Assembly (NCBI GenBank): GCA_021397845.1
Contig: CM038047.1
Coordinates: 128,260,112 to 128,324,111, forward strand
DNA: 64,000 bases
Direction: 5' to 3'
Source of the DNA: Areca catechu
Lineage: Eukaryota; Streptophyta; Magnoliopsida; Arecales; Arecaceae
The notes beneath the pieces are model-generated. The model was not told the DNA's origin. It saw nothing but the letters and a program-made list of their open reading frames with translations, and did not search any database. The position numbers were made by a program, and so were the translations under genes. Of this stretch, positions 9,812 through 20,606 are shown piece by piece. The stretch's first letter is position 1. Every line of letters begins with the position of its first letter.

Positions 9812-12215
9812 TGATGTAAATTTCTAGGAGCCTAAGTCATCATGCTACATGCAGAAGTGAATTTTAAAACAAAAAATCAAGCATGAAAACCCTAACTGGC
9901 TAGAAGAAACCCTAATTCTCGGATCTCCTTAGTCATTATCAACTAATGAATCATAAATGAAGTACAATAAACATACCTAAAATACTATTTTCCACTTCTT
10001 TCCATAAGGCTCATAAGTGCAAGCCCTCCAATGGTGATCCACACGAGAATTGAACCAAGGAAGAATTTCTTCTTCAATTCCTTGCTTGACTAGGACTCTT
10101 TTTGACAGCCTTCTGGTCTTTGACCTTTGAAGGACACCCTGTCCTTCTATAGAGTACTTTGAATGCCTTCCAAAACTACTCTTGCATTTGGTATTGCCCT
10201 TCTCTAGAACACTCTAGGCTTATGTTTTAAATTCTAAGACTTATCGTAGAAAGAACAACCTAGTCTCAAAGAGATTAGGTTTTGTCTTAAAGGAGGAGTG
10301 AGGGAGAACAAAAACTCAGAATATCTTTACGGTGGAATGTATTCTCTGAAACTCATATCACCATCCCTATTTATAGTTTTAAGAGAGGCATGTGATATGT
10401 CCTCCAACAGGTTATCAGATATGATTTTTAAAGACAGAAGAAAGGTTATCTGGCTTGAAAAATCATATCCAATATCTTATCATGCATCAAAGATCATATC
10501 GGCGTCCATTCCCATTCATGGACAATTTGTGACTTGCCACATGGTAAGTACTAATCTCTGGGAAGCCAAGAGGTGCCTCTTCAATCTCCAAACATCAGAG
10601 AATATGAATAGTCCTGATAGCAGAAGGACACTACTTCAAGATGCCCACCAAATGAAGAGACGCTTTCTTCATTCGTGCTTTTTCCTTCCACACCTTTCAT
10701 GCCAATTCAAAAAGGTTTGACAGGTTAAAAATTATTCTAAGGGGTATGGGGATGTGTGCCAAGAGAGTGCCAGATGAATCAGCCAAAGTGATTCATCTGC
10801 AGAAGGACTCTTGGCCCTTTCTGTGCCCACTCTTCCTTGGCGTGCACAATATTGTGCCCAAGAGTCCACGCCCACTTGGACTCTAATCCAAGTGGCATTT
10901 CAGGTCCAAATAAATTAGGATAAAACCTAATTAAAATTTTCTTAACCCAGACATAATTCGATTTAAGTCTCTCTTAAATTGGTTAATCAAAATAGCAAGC
11001 AACTGGACCAAAATTGACTTGGGTTAGGAATTAGGTTAGCCTACACATGCTAGTGTGCAATCTATCTAACCAATTAGGATCCCATGACCCTAATTAAATT
11101 ATGTATGACTTCCTTGATCAACTCTCTAATGTGTGTGACCCTTTGGATTCCATATTTAGCCAGCAGTTGGTTTAGATTTGAGTTGATTCGATCCAATCGA
11201 ACCTAATTGACCAAATTAGGTCAAATTGGCTCACCTAATTGTCAAATTCGAATCATCCATCAAATAGACTCATGAAACCAATCCAATTGGTTCAGAAAAA
11301 CCTACAAGATAAGATTGACATCTAGCAATATGTCATGCCTACCCAGAAAATATGAAATTTGGTGGAAAGTATCAAAATATCTTCAGTAGAAAGTTACCAT
11401 GCAATTCAATCTTTCGATCTTCCATTACCTGATTAAGTGATAGGTATAGATATATATCAAATCCTAACACTTAGTCATATCGAATCTCAGCTTAATTATG
11501 AGGACTCAACTGATGACTGATTAGAAACCACTTCTAATCTCATCTTGCTTTGATCAAAGGCTCCTTGAGTCACTCATCGAAGAGATTACATGGGATAACA
11601 ATTTCTCTTACAAGGAATGATAGATTCTTTGTTGGTCTACTCATATCCTTCATACACCGTTCACCATACCCAGAACATCCTGTACATGACTTAATGTCAT
11701 GAATGAGTATGAACCAAAAATATGGCTTAGTGTGCACAAGAAATCATGGTGATCTTAGGTCTAAAGATCACATGCACAACTCCTACTTTAAGACCTATCT
11801 TTTGACAAGCAGTAAGACTTCCATAAGAAGTCCCAGTGTGTATCAGTTCAGTATACTCATGCCCTGATGAGCACCCTTATCCTTGTATTTGTGTCTCTAC
11901 ACAAATGGTTGTGAGACCAACCATTCTCATAACTGAGCAAACATAGGATAAGCCAGTCTTACCGGATTCATCGATCCCCGAATTGATGGTCCATTGACTA
12001 GGAATATTTTTTATTTGGATTTATAGGAACTTAGGTCTCACTGTTATGATCTTTACCATAACCCTAATTCCATTGCCCTAATCTATGGGGTTCATCATAA
12101 TCCATAAATAAGATATAACAGTATATGATGAAAATAAATGCCTTCATTAATATAATGTCATATAAGAGTTTGGAAGATTACAAAAATGCCCTTACAATGA
12201 TTGGCTTTTAGGACA
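9812..12215 (-). repeat. 3' LTR of the Angela-like element
   Basis: This 2404-bp LTR starts TGTCCTAAAAGCC (minus strand, at 12215) and ends at 9812 in TTACATCA. It matches 17286-18805 followed by 53609-54482. In a ~130-bp stretch compared by hand (10298 against 17772) I count nine substitutions and one 2-bp gap, so the insertion is not recent. The open frame at 10298-10720 on the plus strand is incidental. Confidence 0.93.
10366..10376 (-). promoter_or_regulatory. TATA box of the 3' Angela-like LTR
   Basis: The minus strand reads CTATAAATAGG, placing the transcription start near 10335. The same box is at 17838-17848 in the other LTR. Confidence 0.75.
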
Positions 12216-12234
12216 CTTTTCTTTCAATCTCTCA
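12216..12234 (-). promoter_or_regulatory. Polypurine tract of the Angela-like element
   Basis: On the minus strand, TGAGAGATTGAAAGAAAAG directly precedes the LTR start TGTCC. It primes plus-strand DNA synthesis. The pol stop codon (TAG, 12243-12241) lies a few bases upstream. Confidence 0.8.
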
Positions 12235-12240
12235 CTTGCA

Positions 12241-13830
12241 CTAAAGCCAATCGCCCTTATACTTTATACCCATACTATCTAAGTAGCGATCTAACTACTG
12301 CTTGGGTAATGCTTTAGTAAATGGGTCTGTTATATTGTTCTTTGTATCAACTCATTCGATGATAATATCTTGTCTTTCTATTATCTCTCGAACGAGGTGG
12401 AACCATCTTAGAATGTGCTTGGACTTATGATGAGACCTCGGTTCCTTTGCTTGTGCAACATCTCCAGTGTTATCATAATACAATGGTACAGGCTGATGTA
12501 CATCACGAACCACACCCAATTTCATGATGAATTTCTTCATCCAGGTAGCTTCCTTCGCCGCTTCACTCGCAGCTATGTATTCTGTCTCAGTGACTGAGTC
12601 AGCTACTATTGGCTGCTTTGTACTCTTCCAACTCACTGCACCACCATATAGGGTGAAGACATATCCCGATGTTGATTTGCTATTATCTGGGTCTGATTGG
12701 AAACTAGAATCTATATAGCCTTCTAGTTTCAATTCAGATCCTCCATATACTAGAAAATTATCTTTAGTCCTTCTCAGGTACTTAAGAATATTTTTCACAG
12801 CTTTCCAATGATCCTCTCCTGAATCTGCTCACTATGCCCAAGGCATAAGCAACGTCAGGTCTGGTACATAACATAGCATACATAATTGATTCTACAGCCG
12901 AAGCATAAGTAATCATAGCCATCCTCTCTCTTTCATCAGATGTCTTAGGAGTCATTTTCTTAGAGAGATGTATGCCTTGACTTATAAGCAAGTAACATTT
13001 CTTACTTCTATTTATGTTGAATCTCTTCAAAACTAAGTCTATGTACCTAGATTGGGATAAGCCTAGCATCCTTTTTGATCTATCTCTATAGATCCTTATA
13101 CCTAGTATATAGGATGCTTCTCCCAAATCTTTCATGGAAAACTTTGATGATAGCCAAGTTTTAACCAATTGTAACATTGGGATATCATTCCCAATTATTA
13201 GTATGTCATCAACATACAAGACCAAGAAAACAAGTGCACTCCCACTTGTCTTCTTATACATACATGGTTCATCCTCATTTTTGACAAAACCAAAACTCTT
13301 GATTGTTTCATCAAAATAAATGTTCCAACTTCTTGACACTTGCTTCAGTCCCTAAATAGACTTCTTTAACTTGCATACCTGGTTTGGTCTCTCACTTGAG
13401 ACAAAACCCTCTTGCTGTATCATATAGACTTCTTCCTTAAGGTTTCCATTGAGAAAAGCAATCTTGAAATACATCTGCTAGATTTCATAATCATGGTATG
13501 CTGCTATTGCAAGCAAAATTCGAATGGATTTGAGCAAGGCTACTGGAGAAAAGGTTTCATCATAGTTAATGCCATGTTTTTGTCTAAAACTTTTTGCTAT
13601 CAACCTGGCCTTGTAGATTTCTACTTGACCATCTGCTCCTATCTTCTTCTTGAAGACCCATTTACACCCTATTAGGTTAATTCCATCAGGTGGATCTACC
13701 AAGGTCCAAATCTGATTGGTCCAAATCTGATTGGAGTACATGGATTCCATTTTAGATTTCTTGGCACTTAGCCATTTGTCGGAGTCCTTTCTCTCAACAG
13801 CTTCCGAATAGGTCACAGGATCTCATCCTG
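12241..13830 (-). pseudogene. Angela-like reverse transcriptase and RNase H
   Basis: RT opens near 13816 with TYSEAVERKD, then GCKWVFKKK, FSPVALLKSIR, and the catalytic YVDDILIIGND near 13195. RNase H follows at 12352-12798 with LEGYIDSSF, STSGYVF, TETEYIAASEAAKEA and YYDNTGDV. The C-terminus, TDPFTKALPKQ and then GDWL, ends at TAG 12243-12241. Breaks include stops near 13477 and 13350, a frameshift near 12800 and a 15-bp duplication at 13703-13732 that repeats NQIWT. RT copies the element RNA; here the gene is inactive, though YVDD survives. Confidence 0.92.
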
Positions 13831-14912
13831 AATGATACTAGCTTCTTTGTCATCTCCGATAACAAAGACAAATCTTAGAGGTGCTCCCCGCACCCTATCT
13901 GACCTTCGGAGAGGAGGTGTGTATGGTGTGTATAGTGGCTATTCTTGATTTATAAGAACTTCTGGTTGAGGATTTCATTTGAAGGCTCAATAGGTTATTG
14001 GTTCTGTTCTTCACATAACTCAAGTAAGAATCACTACTGCTTTCTTGGATAAATTCTTGCTCCGAGAATGTAGTATGCCTACTGACAAAAATCTTTTGCT
14101 CAGTAGCATTATAAAAGAGGTATCCATTACCTTCTTTAGGATAACCAACAAATCTATACTTATCAGCCCTAGCACTTAACTTATGTCCAAAGTTATTTTT
14201 GATATAAGCATAGTAACCCCAAATCATTAAGTACTTAAGACTTGATCTTTTGCCATTCCATAACTTATATGGAGCTCTACTTACTGACTTAAACGGAACC
14301 CTGTTCAAAATGTGTGCAGCAGTTTCTAGGACATGACCCCAGAAGGAAATGGGAAGATCTGTGAAGCTCATCACGGACCTCACCATGTCTAACAAGGTAT
14401 GATTTCTTCTTTATGCCACACCATTTAACTGGGGTGTATAAGGAGCAGTCCATTCAGAGATTATGCCTTTATCTTTAAGATGATTTAGAAATTCACTAGA
14501 CAAGTATTCACCTTCTCGATCATAATGAAGAGCTTTAATACTATGTCCAGTTTGTTTTTCAACCATACTTTTATATTCTTTAATCTTATCAAAAGCTTCA
14601 AACTTGTATTTCATAAGATACACATGACTAAACCTTGATAAATCATCAATAAAAGTGATGAAGTAAGAATATCTTTTTTGGCTTGAGTTGTCATAGGTCC
14701 ATATATATCAGTATGCACAAGACCTAGTAACTCAGTTACCCTATCTCCATGTCCAGTGAATGGAGACCGGTCATTTTTCTTTTGAGGCAAGACTCACAAG
14801 TACCTAATGACTGAAAATCCTAAGGGTCAAAGTAATTATCTTTGACTAACTTGTTTATCCTTGACTCACTGATATGACTTAACTAGCAATGCAGAGATAT
14901 GTGACATTGACA
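13831..14912 (-). pseudogene. Angela-like integrase
   Basis: Recognisable parts, upstream to downstream, are GLVHTDIYGPM near 14720, the LNGVA stretch after HYDREGEYLSS (14411-14623), and MVRSVMSFTDLPISFWG through FVGYPKEGNGY (13895-14395). The second catalytic position normally reads SDRGGEY in this family; here it is DREGEY. Stops and at least two frameshifts (about 14400 and 14640) break it. The C-terminal half before RT is poorly preserved. Confidence 0.85.
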
Positions 14913-15420
14913 TTATCTCTTTCTCTTCTTATCATTAATAAGAAGTATTTCATCATTGAGTTCCAAAGTAAGAAGACCATTAATGAAACAACCATGCCCA
15001 AATATTTTATTATTTTGAAGAATAGAGCAGCCACTGCTCTTTACATTTATTTCATATCCTTGTTGTAATAACAAGGGTATAGAAATAATGTTTCCTATAA
15101 TATTGGGTATGTAGTAACATTCTTTTAGCTTTAACATATTACCTAAAGGTAATAATAAGATACAGGTGCCCACAGCTTCATCATAAATGGCCTCACCACT
15201 TGCCCCATATAGCTTGAAGTCACCTTTCTTCAAATTCCTAATTTGGTGGAGTCCCTGCAATGAATTGCATATATGAGATCCACATGCGGTATCCAATACC
15301 CATGAATTAGAATTTGAAGAACTCAATGATATATTTGTTTGTATCATGTACAAAACTTTAGATGCTCCACTTGCATCTTGCTTCACACTTGCAAGATATA
15401 TCTTGCAATTTTTCTTCCAG
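14913..15420 (-). pseudogene. Angela-like protease and zinc-knuckle region
   Basis: The protease segment reads SWVLDTACGSHICNS, where the catalytic DTG/DSG has become DTA, so it should be inactive. Upstream, the gag CCHC knuckle survives only as YGKQGHWKKNC: the two leading cysteines are tyrosines, as expected from G-to-A change. An open frame of 157 codons covers 14913-15386. This region would cut the Gag-Pol polyprotein. Confidence 0.85.
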
Positions 15421-16167
15421 TGCCCTTGCTTGCCATATTGGAAATAGGCTCCATCAGCCTTCTTAGCTTTCTTCTTATTCTGGAAGCTCTTCTTAGGGTT
15501 GAATTTTTTTTCAAGCCCTTCTTCCTTGCCTGTTTCTTTCTTCCATCAACTAGAAGAAGATGAGCCTTATCTCCTTTCGAATGGCTCTCTACTGTCTTAA
15601 ACATATTAAGCAACTCTAGCAATGAAGTATTCAGTTTGTTCATATTGTAATTAAGAACAAATTGGGAGAATGAATCTGAAGTGACTGCAGGATCAAGTCC
15701 TGATTGAGTTCACTATCCATAATAAACCATAATTGACCTAATCGGGAGATTAAGTTAATCATTTTCAATACGTAGGTTTGTATAGATAAACCCTCACTCA
15801 TCCGTGCATGGAACAACTACTTCGATTTCTCATATCGAGCAGCCTTACTTTGCTTTACATATAGCTCCTTTAAATTGAGTAATATGGATTGAGATTCCAT
15901 ACCTTCATGTTGTCTCTAGAGCTCATTGCTCATCGAGGCTAACATGATGCACCTGACAGTTGTACTATCATTTTGCCACATTCTGTATGTGGTAATTTCC
16001 TCCTTAAAAGCATCCTCTCTGATCACCTCAGGATCCAGAGAATCAAGAATATAGGAAAGCTTCTCTTGAGTATGTACAATCCTCATGTTCCTCAGCCAGT
16101 CCATGTAATTGGGACATGTTAACTTATTGGCATCTAGAATGCCCTAAAGTGATAAATTTGAAGCCAT
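15421..16167 (-). pseudogene. Angela-like gag
   Basis: The likely start is the ATG at 16167 (MASNLSL). The conserved NYMDWLRNMRIV motif and ASMSNEL follow, diagnostic of copia gag with the retrotran_gag/UBN2-type fold. Stops at about 16144 and 15915 and frameshifts after 15700 break it. Gag forms the virus-like particle around the element RNA. Confidence 0.85.
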
Positions 16168-17270
16168 TATATAAATTTCCTACATTTAATTAAAGAACAA
16201 TATTAGCAGACAACCCAAGATGACTTTTTATATTACCCAATATTAGCAGACCACCTTTGTGTGTACATAACAAAGCAACAATTCCAATCATGCTATAAAG
16301 CACCTAGTGCACCAATACAAATTTCATGTCAAACCCTAAAGTAGGCCTTGTGTGTACACAACAAACCTACTATAGTGTTGACATAAATTTTGCTTAGCAT
16401 GAAGGAAGGCAAATTATAGTATTCTTAATCAAATAACATTCCCAAATTAAGATTTTAGATATGACCAAATTGGCCAGTATGTGGAAGGGATAAGGGGGTC
16501 CCCCTGTTGCTTTCCTTAGACACCAATTGAATTGGTCAGGTCAAACAATGGAACCAATTAAAAAACCTCAATCTCTTTACCTTCCCAGAATCACTTGCCT
16601 AGATACCAACTGGCTGATCATAACCCTAATTGATTTTGGATCATGATTAAGTTTATACTATGATTGAATATAATTTTTAATGAGGGATTTGATGGTCTCA
16701 AACACATCCTAAATAATCATTCAAATAATGTTCATAACAACAAGTATAAACATAAAACATATCATTCCAGCATATGCATAACATTGCATGATTACATAGC
16801 AATCATATCATAGCATGATATTTCAATACCCTGTTCACCTCACTTTTTCATGGGATATGGCCACAACCGCATCCCTACATGCCATAGGAGACCCATTGAA
16901 TGGGAGGAGAGGGCCTTTAAACCCTACTTGGCTCCTATAACCGGACAACCATGGTGACTAACCCAATCCAAAGTAGTTACTAAGACAAAACTTATTATAA
17001 CGATGCATTTGATCAACAATATGCATAATATCATATCATCATGCTATTTACATGATAAACAAAACATATTATATTCTAATATGCTTATAAACATAATTCT
17101 AGAAGAGTCGACTCGACAGGTTTCAGGTCGACTCGGTCTCTAGTCGGGTCGACTCAAATAGGGTTCGATCGACTCGGTTTCTTGTCGGGTTGACTCGAAT
17201 AGGGTTCGGGTCGACTCGAATATGGATGTTCATGAACTTCAAAATGATAAATAATTGAATGAACTTAGGG
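16168..17270 (-). other. Leader between primer-binding site and gag of the Angela-like element
   Basis: About 1.1 kb without coding signs. At 17100-17222 it holds a cluster of GTCGACTCG-type motifs (for example AGTCGACTCGACAGG, GGGTCGACTCAAATAGGG), close to the GTCGAC-like arrays in the SIRE LTRs. Otherwise it is AT-rich. Confidence 0.7.
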
Positions 17271-17284
17271 TGGCTCTGATACCA
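17271..17284 (-). promoter_or_regulatory. Primer-binding site of the Angela-like element
   Basis: On the minus strand, TGGTATCAGAGCCA lies one base after the LTR end (TTCCCATCA). It matches the 3' end of plant initiator methionine tRNA, the usual copia primer. Confidence 0.93.
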
Positions 17285-17837
17285 CTGATGGGAATCTCTA
17301 GGAGCCTAGGTCATAATGCTACATGCGGAAGTAAATTTTAAAACAAAAATTCAAGCATGAAAACCCTAACTAGCTAGAAGAAACCCTAATTCCTGGATCT
17401 CCTTAGTCATTATCAACTAATGAATCATAAATGAAGTATAAAAAATATACCTGAAATGCTATTTCCACTTCTTTCCATAAGGCTCAAAAGTGCTTGCCCT
17501 CCAATGGTGATCCATACGAGAATTGAACCAAGGAAGATTCCTTCTTCAGTTGCTTGCTTGAATAGGACTCTTCTTGACAGCCTTCTGGACTTTGACCTTT
17601 GAAGGACACCCTGTCCTTCTGTAGGGTACTCTGAATGCCTTCCAAAACAACTCTTGGATTTGGTATTGACCTCCTCTAGAACACATTAGGCTTATGTCTT
17701 AAATTCTAAGACTTGTCCTAGAAAGAACAACCTTGTCTTAAAGAGACAAGGTTTTGTCTTAAAGGAAGAGGGAGGGAGAACAAAAACTCAGAATATCTTT
17801 ACGATGGAATATATTCTCTAAAACACATATCACTGCC

Positions 17838-17848
17838 CCTATTTATAG
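17838..17848 (-). promoter_or_regulatory. TATA box of the 5' Angela-like LTR
   Basis: The minus strand reads CTATAAATAGG. In the present arrangement most of its U3 is about 35 kb away, beyond SIRE-A, so this promoter has lost its upstream sequence. Confidence 0.75.
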
Positions 17849-18800
17849 TTTTAAGAGGGGCATGTGATATGTCCTCCAATAGGTTATCAGATGATTTTTC
17901 AAGATCGAAGAGAGGTTATCTGGCTTAAAAAATCATATCCAATTTGTCTTATCATGCATCAAAGATCATATCGGCATCCATTCCCATTCCTGGATAATTT
18001 GTAACTTGCCACAAGGCAAGTACCAATCTTTGGAAAGCCAAGAGGTGCCTCTTCAATCTTCAAACATTAAAGAATATGAAGAGTCTTGATAGAAAAAGGA
18101 CATTGCTTCTGGCCGCGTGCCAAATGAAGAGATACGTCTCTTCATGCATGCTTTTTCCTTCCACACCTTTCATGCCAATTCAAAAAGGTTTGACCGGTAA
18201 AATATTATACTAAGGGGTGTGGGGATGTTTGCCAAGAGAGTCCTAGATGAATCAGCCAAAGTGATTCATCTACAGAAGGACTCTTGGCCCTTTCTGTGCC
18301 CACTCTTCCTTGGCACATGCAATATTGCGCCCAAGAGTCCACGCCCACTTGGACTCTAATCCAAGTAGCATTTCAAGTCCAAATAAATTAGGATAAAACC
18401 TATTTAAAGTTGTCTTAACCCAAACTTAAGCCAATTTAAGTCTTTCTTAAATTAGTTAATCAAAAAAGCAAGCAACTGGATCCAAATTGACTTGGGTTAG
18501 GAATTAGGTTAGCCTACACATGCTAGTGTGCAATCTAGCTAACCAAATAGGATCCCATGACCCTAATTAAATTATGTTTGACTTCCTTGATCCACTCTCT
18601 AATATGTGTGACCCTTTGGAGTAGTAGGTTTAGGTTTGAGACGATTTGATCCAATCGAACCTAATTGACCTAATTTGGTCAAATTGGCTCACCTAATTTT
18701 CTAATTCAAATCATCCATCAAATTGACTCATGAAAACAATCCAATTGGTTAATAAAAACCTATAAGACAAGATTGACGTCTAGCAACATATCTTGCCTAC

Positions 18801-18805
18801 CCAGA
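18801..18805. repeat. Target-site duplication of SIRE-A (left)
   Basis: CCAGA at 18801-18805 and again at 53604-53608. Removing 18806-53608 restores the LTR sequence seen at 11340-11360 in the other LTR. Confidence 0.95.
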
Positions 18806-19127
18806 TGTTGACCCCATAAGTGATTTTGATGATAACCAAACATTGGTGCTTGCATTTATTTTTCTAACAACTCTTCAAGTGGTTTACAAGTTCTTGTAGG
18901 ATGAATTATTTGTTCAAACTTCAACTCCTACATTTATACTTCTTGTTTTGAGTTGTGTTGTAATCATATTTTGTAAAGATGAACGCAAAAAAAATGTTAA
19001 GAAAAATCATATAAATGGGTTACTTCTATGAGTGTTGTGCTTTAAATTTATTTTGAGTTGGTTTGTATCAAAAGTTTGAGAGTGTTGGTGAGAGTGTTCT
19101 TAAGTTTAATTATAATAATTCTGAAGA

Positions 19128-19625
19128 AGCCACTCGAGCTGACCCAGCTTCAAGAAGAGCCAACTCTATCTCATGGCATGCACCAAGGATTCTGGCTCGC
19201 AGCATCCGAGCCAACTTAAGTAGAATCGAGCCGACTCATCTAGAGTCCATTCATAATATTTTCTAAGAACAAGCCAGGCGAGTCGACCCCAACCAGAATG
19301 AGCCGACTCTGCCAGAATAAATTTTGAAGACCTGAGAAAGCGAACCAACCCGATCTGCAATGAGCTGACTCTCCAGAGTAAAGATTTTTGATTATGAGAA
19401 GAAGAGTTGACTCAAGTAGAAGTGACCCGACTCCTCGAGCTCAACATTTTCAACGATGGAAGTTCGAGCAGACCTGAATGATCATGAGTTGACTTGTCTA
19501 GAGTAAAGCTTTTGCACCCTAGGACAAAGAGCCGACCCTGTTGAAGAAATGGAGACTCGACCTACTGTGTCGAAGGATTCGAGCTGACTCGAAGAATCCG
19601 AGCTGACTCGAGTGTCATTTCTAGG
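19128..19625 (+). promoter_or_regulatory. U3 array of GAGCCGACTC-like motifs (SIRE-A 5' LTR)
   Basis: About 16 variants of GAGCCGACTC, GAGTTGACTC and GAGCTGACTC are spaced about 20-45 bp apart upstream of the TATA box. The copy in the 3' LTR is at 52210-52680. The position fits an enhancer array, but no factor can be named. Confidence 0.75.
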
Positions 19626-19737
19626 TACACAATGGCTAGTTTTAGAAATTTCTTTGAATGCAAAAAGGTTCTCCAATAGTTAAATATCACATCCTAATGG
19701 TCTACAATGACTAAAACTATCTTGGAATGATGGAAGG

Positions 19738-19748
19738 CCATATATTTG
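19738..19748 (+). promoter_or_regulatory. TATA box, SIRE-A 5' LTR
   Basis: CATATATTTGA. The 3' LTR copy is at about 52804. Transcription would start about 30 bp downstream, leaving a leader of roughly 800 nt before the primer-binding site. Confidence 0.55.
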
Positions 19749-20041
19749 AGGGATTTGAAATTCATTGAGGTAAGAGTTAGAGAGTTTTTCAATGATCATA
19801 TGCTTTATTGAATGTCCTACTTACCAACAATGAGAAAAGCACTAAGAGCATTCAAGTCAGCCTTCAAGTCTTTACCAACTCTGATCTGAAACTTGAAGCA
19901 CTTTGGAGAGAAGTTATTGAAGCCATTATAGTGCATTGAAGTGCATCCAAGTGGGCTTCTTTCAAGTTGCACGACAATTATCCGACAACAAGAGTTTGTC
20001 ATTATTGTTGCATTTACGTTCAATTCATTCTTAAATTGTTT

Positions 20042-20386
20042 GGGTTATTGGTGAGCCCATTTGAAAAACCAAATATGTTCTCGGTGAGCCTTAGATAAAA
20101 ACCAAGTGTTGGGTTCTTGGTGATCCCGGTAAAACCAAGTTAGGTTCTTGGTGATCCTGTTAAAACCAAGTTAGGTTCTTGGTGATCCTGTTAAAACCAA
20201 GTTGGGTTTCTTTGATGATCCTGTTTAAAACTAAAGGGTGTAAGATTTCTTTGGTGATCCCGGTAAAACCAAAGTGTAGAGGTTTTGAATTATGAGCCTG
20301 TAAAACAATCCTACTATATTCGGGTGTGAATATAGTGGAAATCCCAAGTGGTATCTCTGGCAGTGGAGTAGGAGCTGGGTTGCTCC
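20042..20386 (+). other. Stem-loop array and two hairpins in the SIRE-A leader
   Basis: Eight ~30-nt units each pair as NTTGGT with ACCAAN around a loop like GATCCCGGTAAA. Good units lie at 20113-20210. Unit seven (about 20248) has longer arms, CTTTGGT/ACCAAAG. Next comes CTATATTC (20314-20321) with GAATATAG (20328-20335), loop GGGTGT; then GGAGC (20371-20375) with GCTCC (20382-20386). The 3' LTR copy is at 53100-53423. Arms co-vary with those in SIRE-B and SIRE-C, suggesting an RNA structure in the genomic RNA leader. Function is unknown. Confidence 0.8.
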
Positions 20387-20568
20387 GAACCACTATAATC
20401 TTTAGTGCTTGTATTACTACTTTTATCTTTTCATTTAACATGTGCTTTACACTCATAACCACAGCACCTTTTACTAGTATAAGTTAATTTCTAAAAGCAC
20501 ATATCTGCAGTAGTAAATTTTTTAAATCCTAAATCACCCCCCTCTTGGGTAGCCACCTGGGTAACAAC

Positions 20569-20580
20569 TGGTATCAGAGC
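20569..20580 (+). promoter_or_regulatory. Primer-binding site of SIRE-A
   Basis: TGGTATCAGAGC begins two bases after the LTR end and matches the initiator methionine tRNA 3' end. Confidence 0.95.
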
Positions 20581-20606
20581 TATCTCTAAATATATTAGAG
20601 TAATGA

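Larger units (their letters stand above)
17286..18805 (-). repeat. 5' LTR of the Angela-like element, part 1 (R-U5 and part of U3)
   Basis: This matches 9812-11340 and ends abruptly at CCCAGA (18805), where SIRE-A begins. The sequence resumes at 53609. The TATA box is at 17838-17848. Confidence 0.92.
18806..20566 (+). repeat. 5' LTR of SIRE-A
   Basis: 1761 bp, TGTTGACCCC to GGGTAACA. U3 holds about 16 GAGCCGACTC-like motifs. A TATA box is at about 19740. The transcribed part carries the stem-loop array and two further hairpins before the primer-binding site. Confidence 0.95.

Noticed and set aside
10298..10720. 140-codon plus-strand frame
   Set aside because: It lies in the R-U5 part of the Angela-like 3' LTR, and the other LTR copy does not keep the frame.
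17271..17284. A tRNA gene fragment
   Set aside because: It is only the primer-binding site next to an LTR end; no clover-leaf sequence surrounds it. The same holds for 20569, 23953, 26363 and 61768.
20042..20300. Regular ~30-bp repeats resembling a CRISPR array
   Set aside because: The units are diverged hairpins without unique spacers, lie inside plant LTRs and recur in every SIRE-like LTR.
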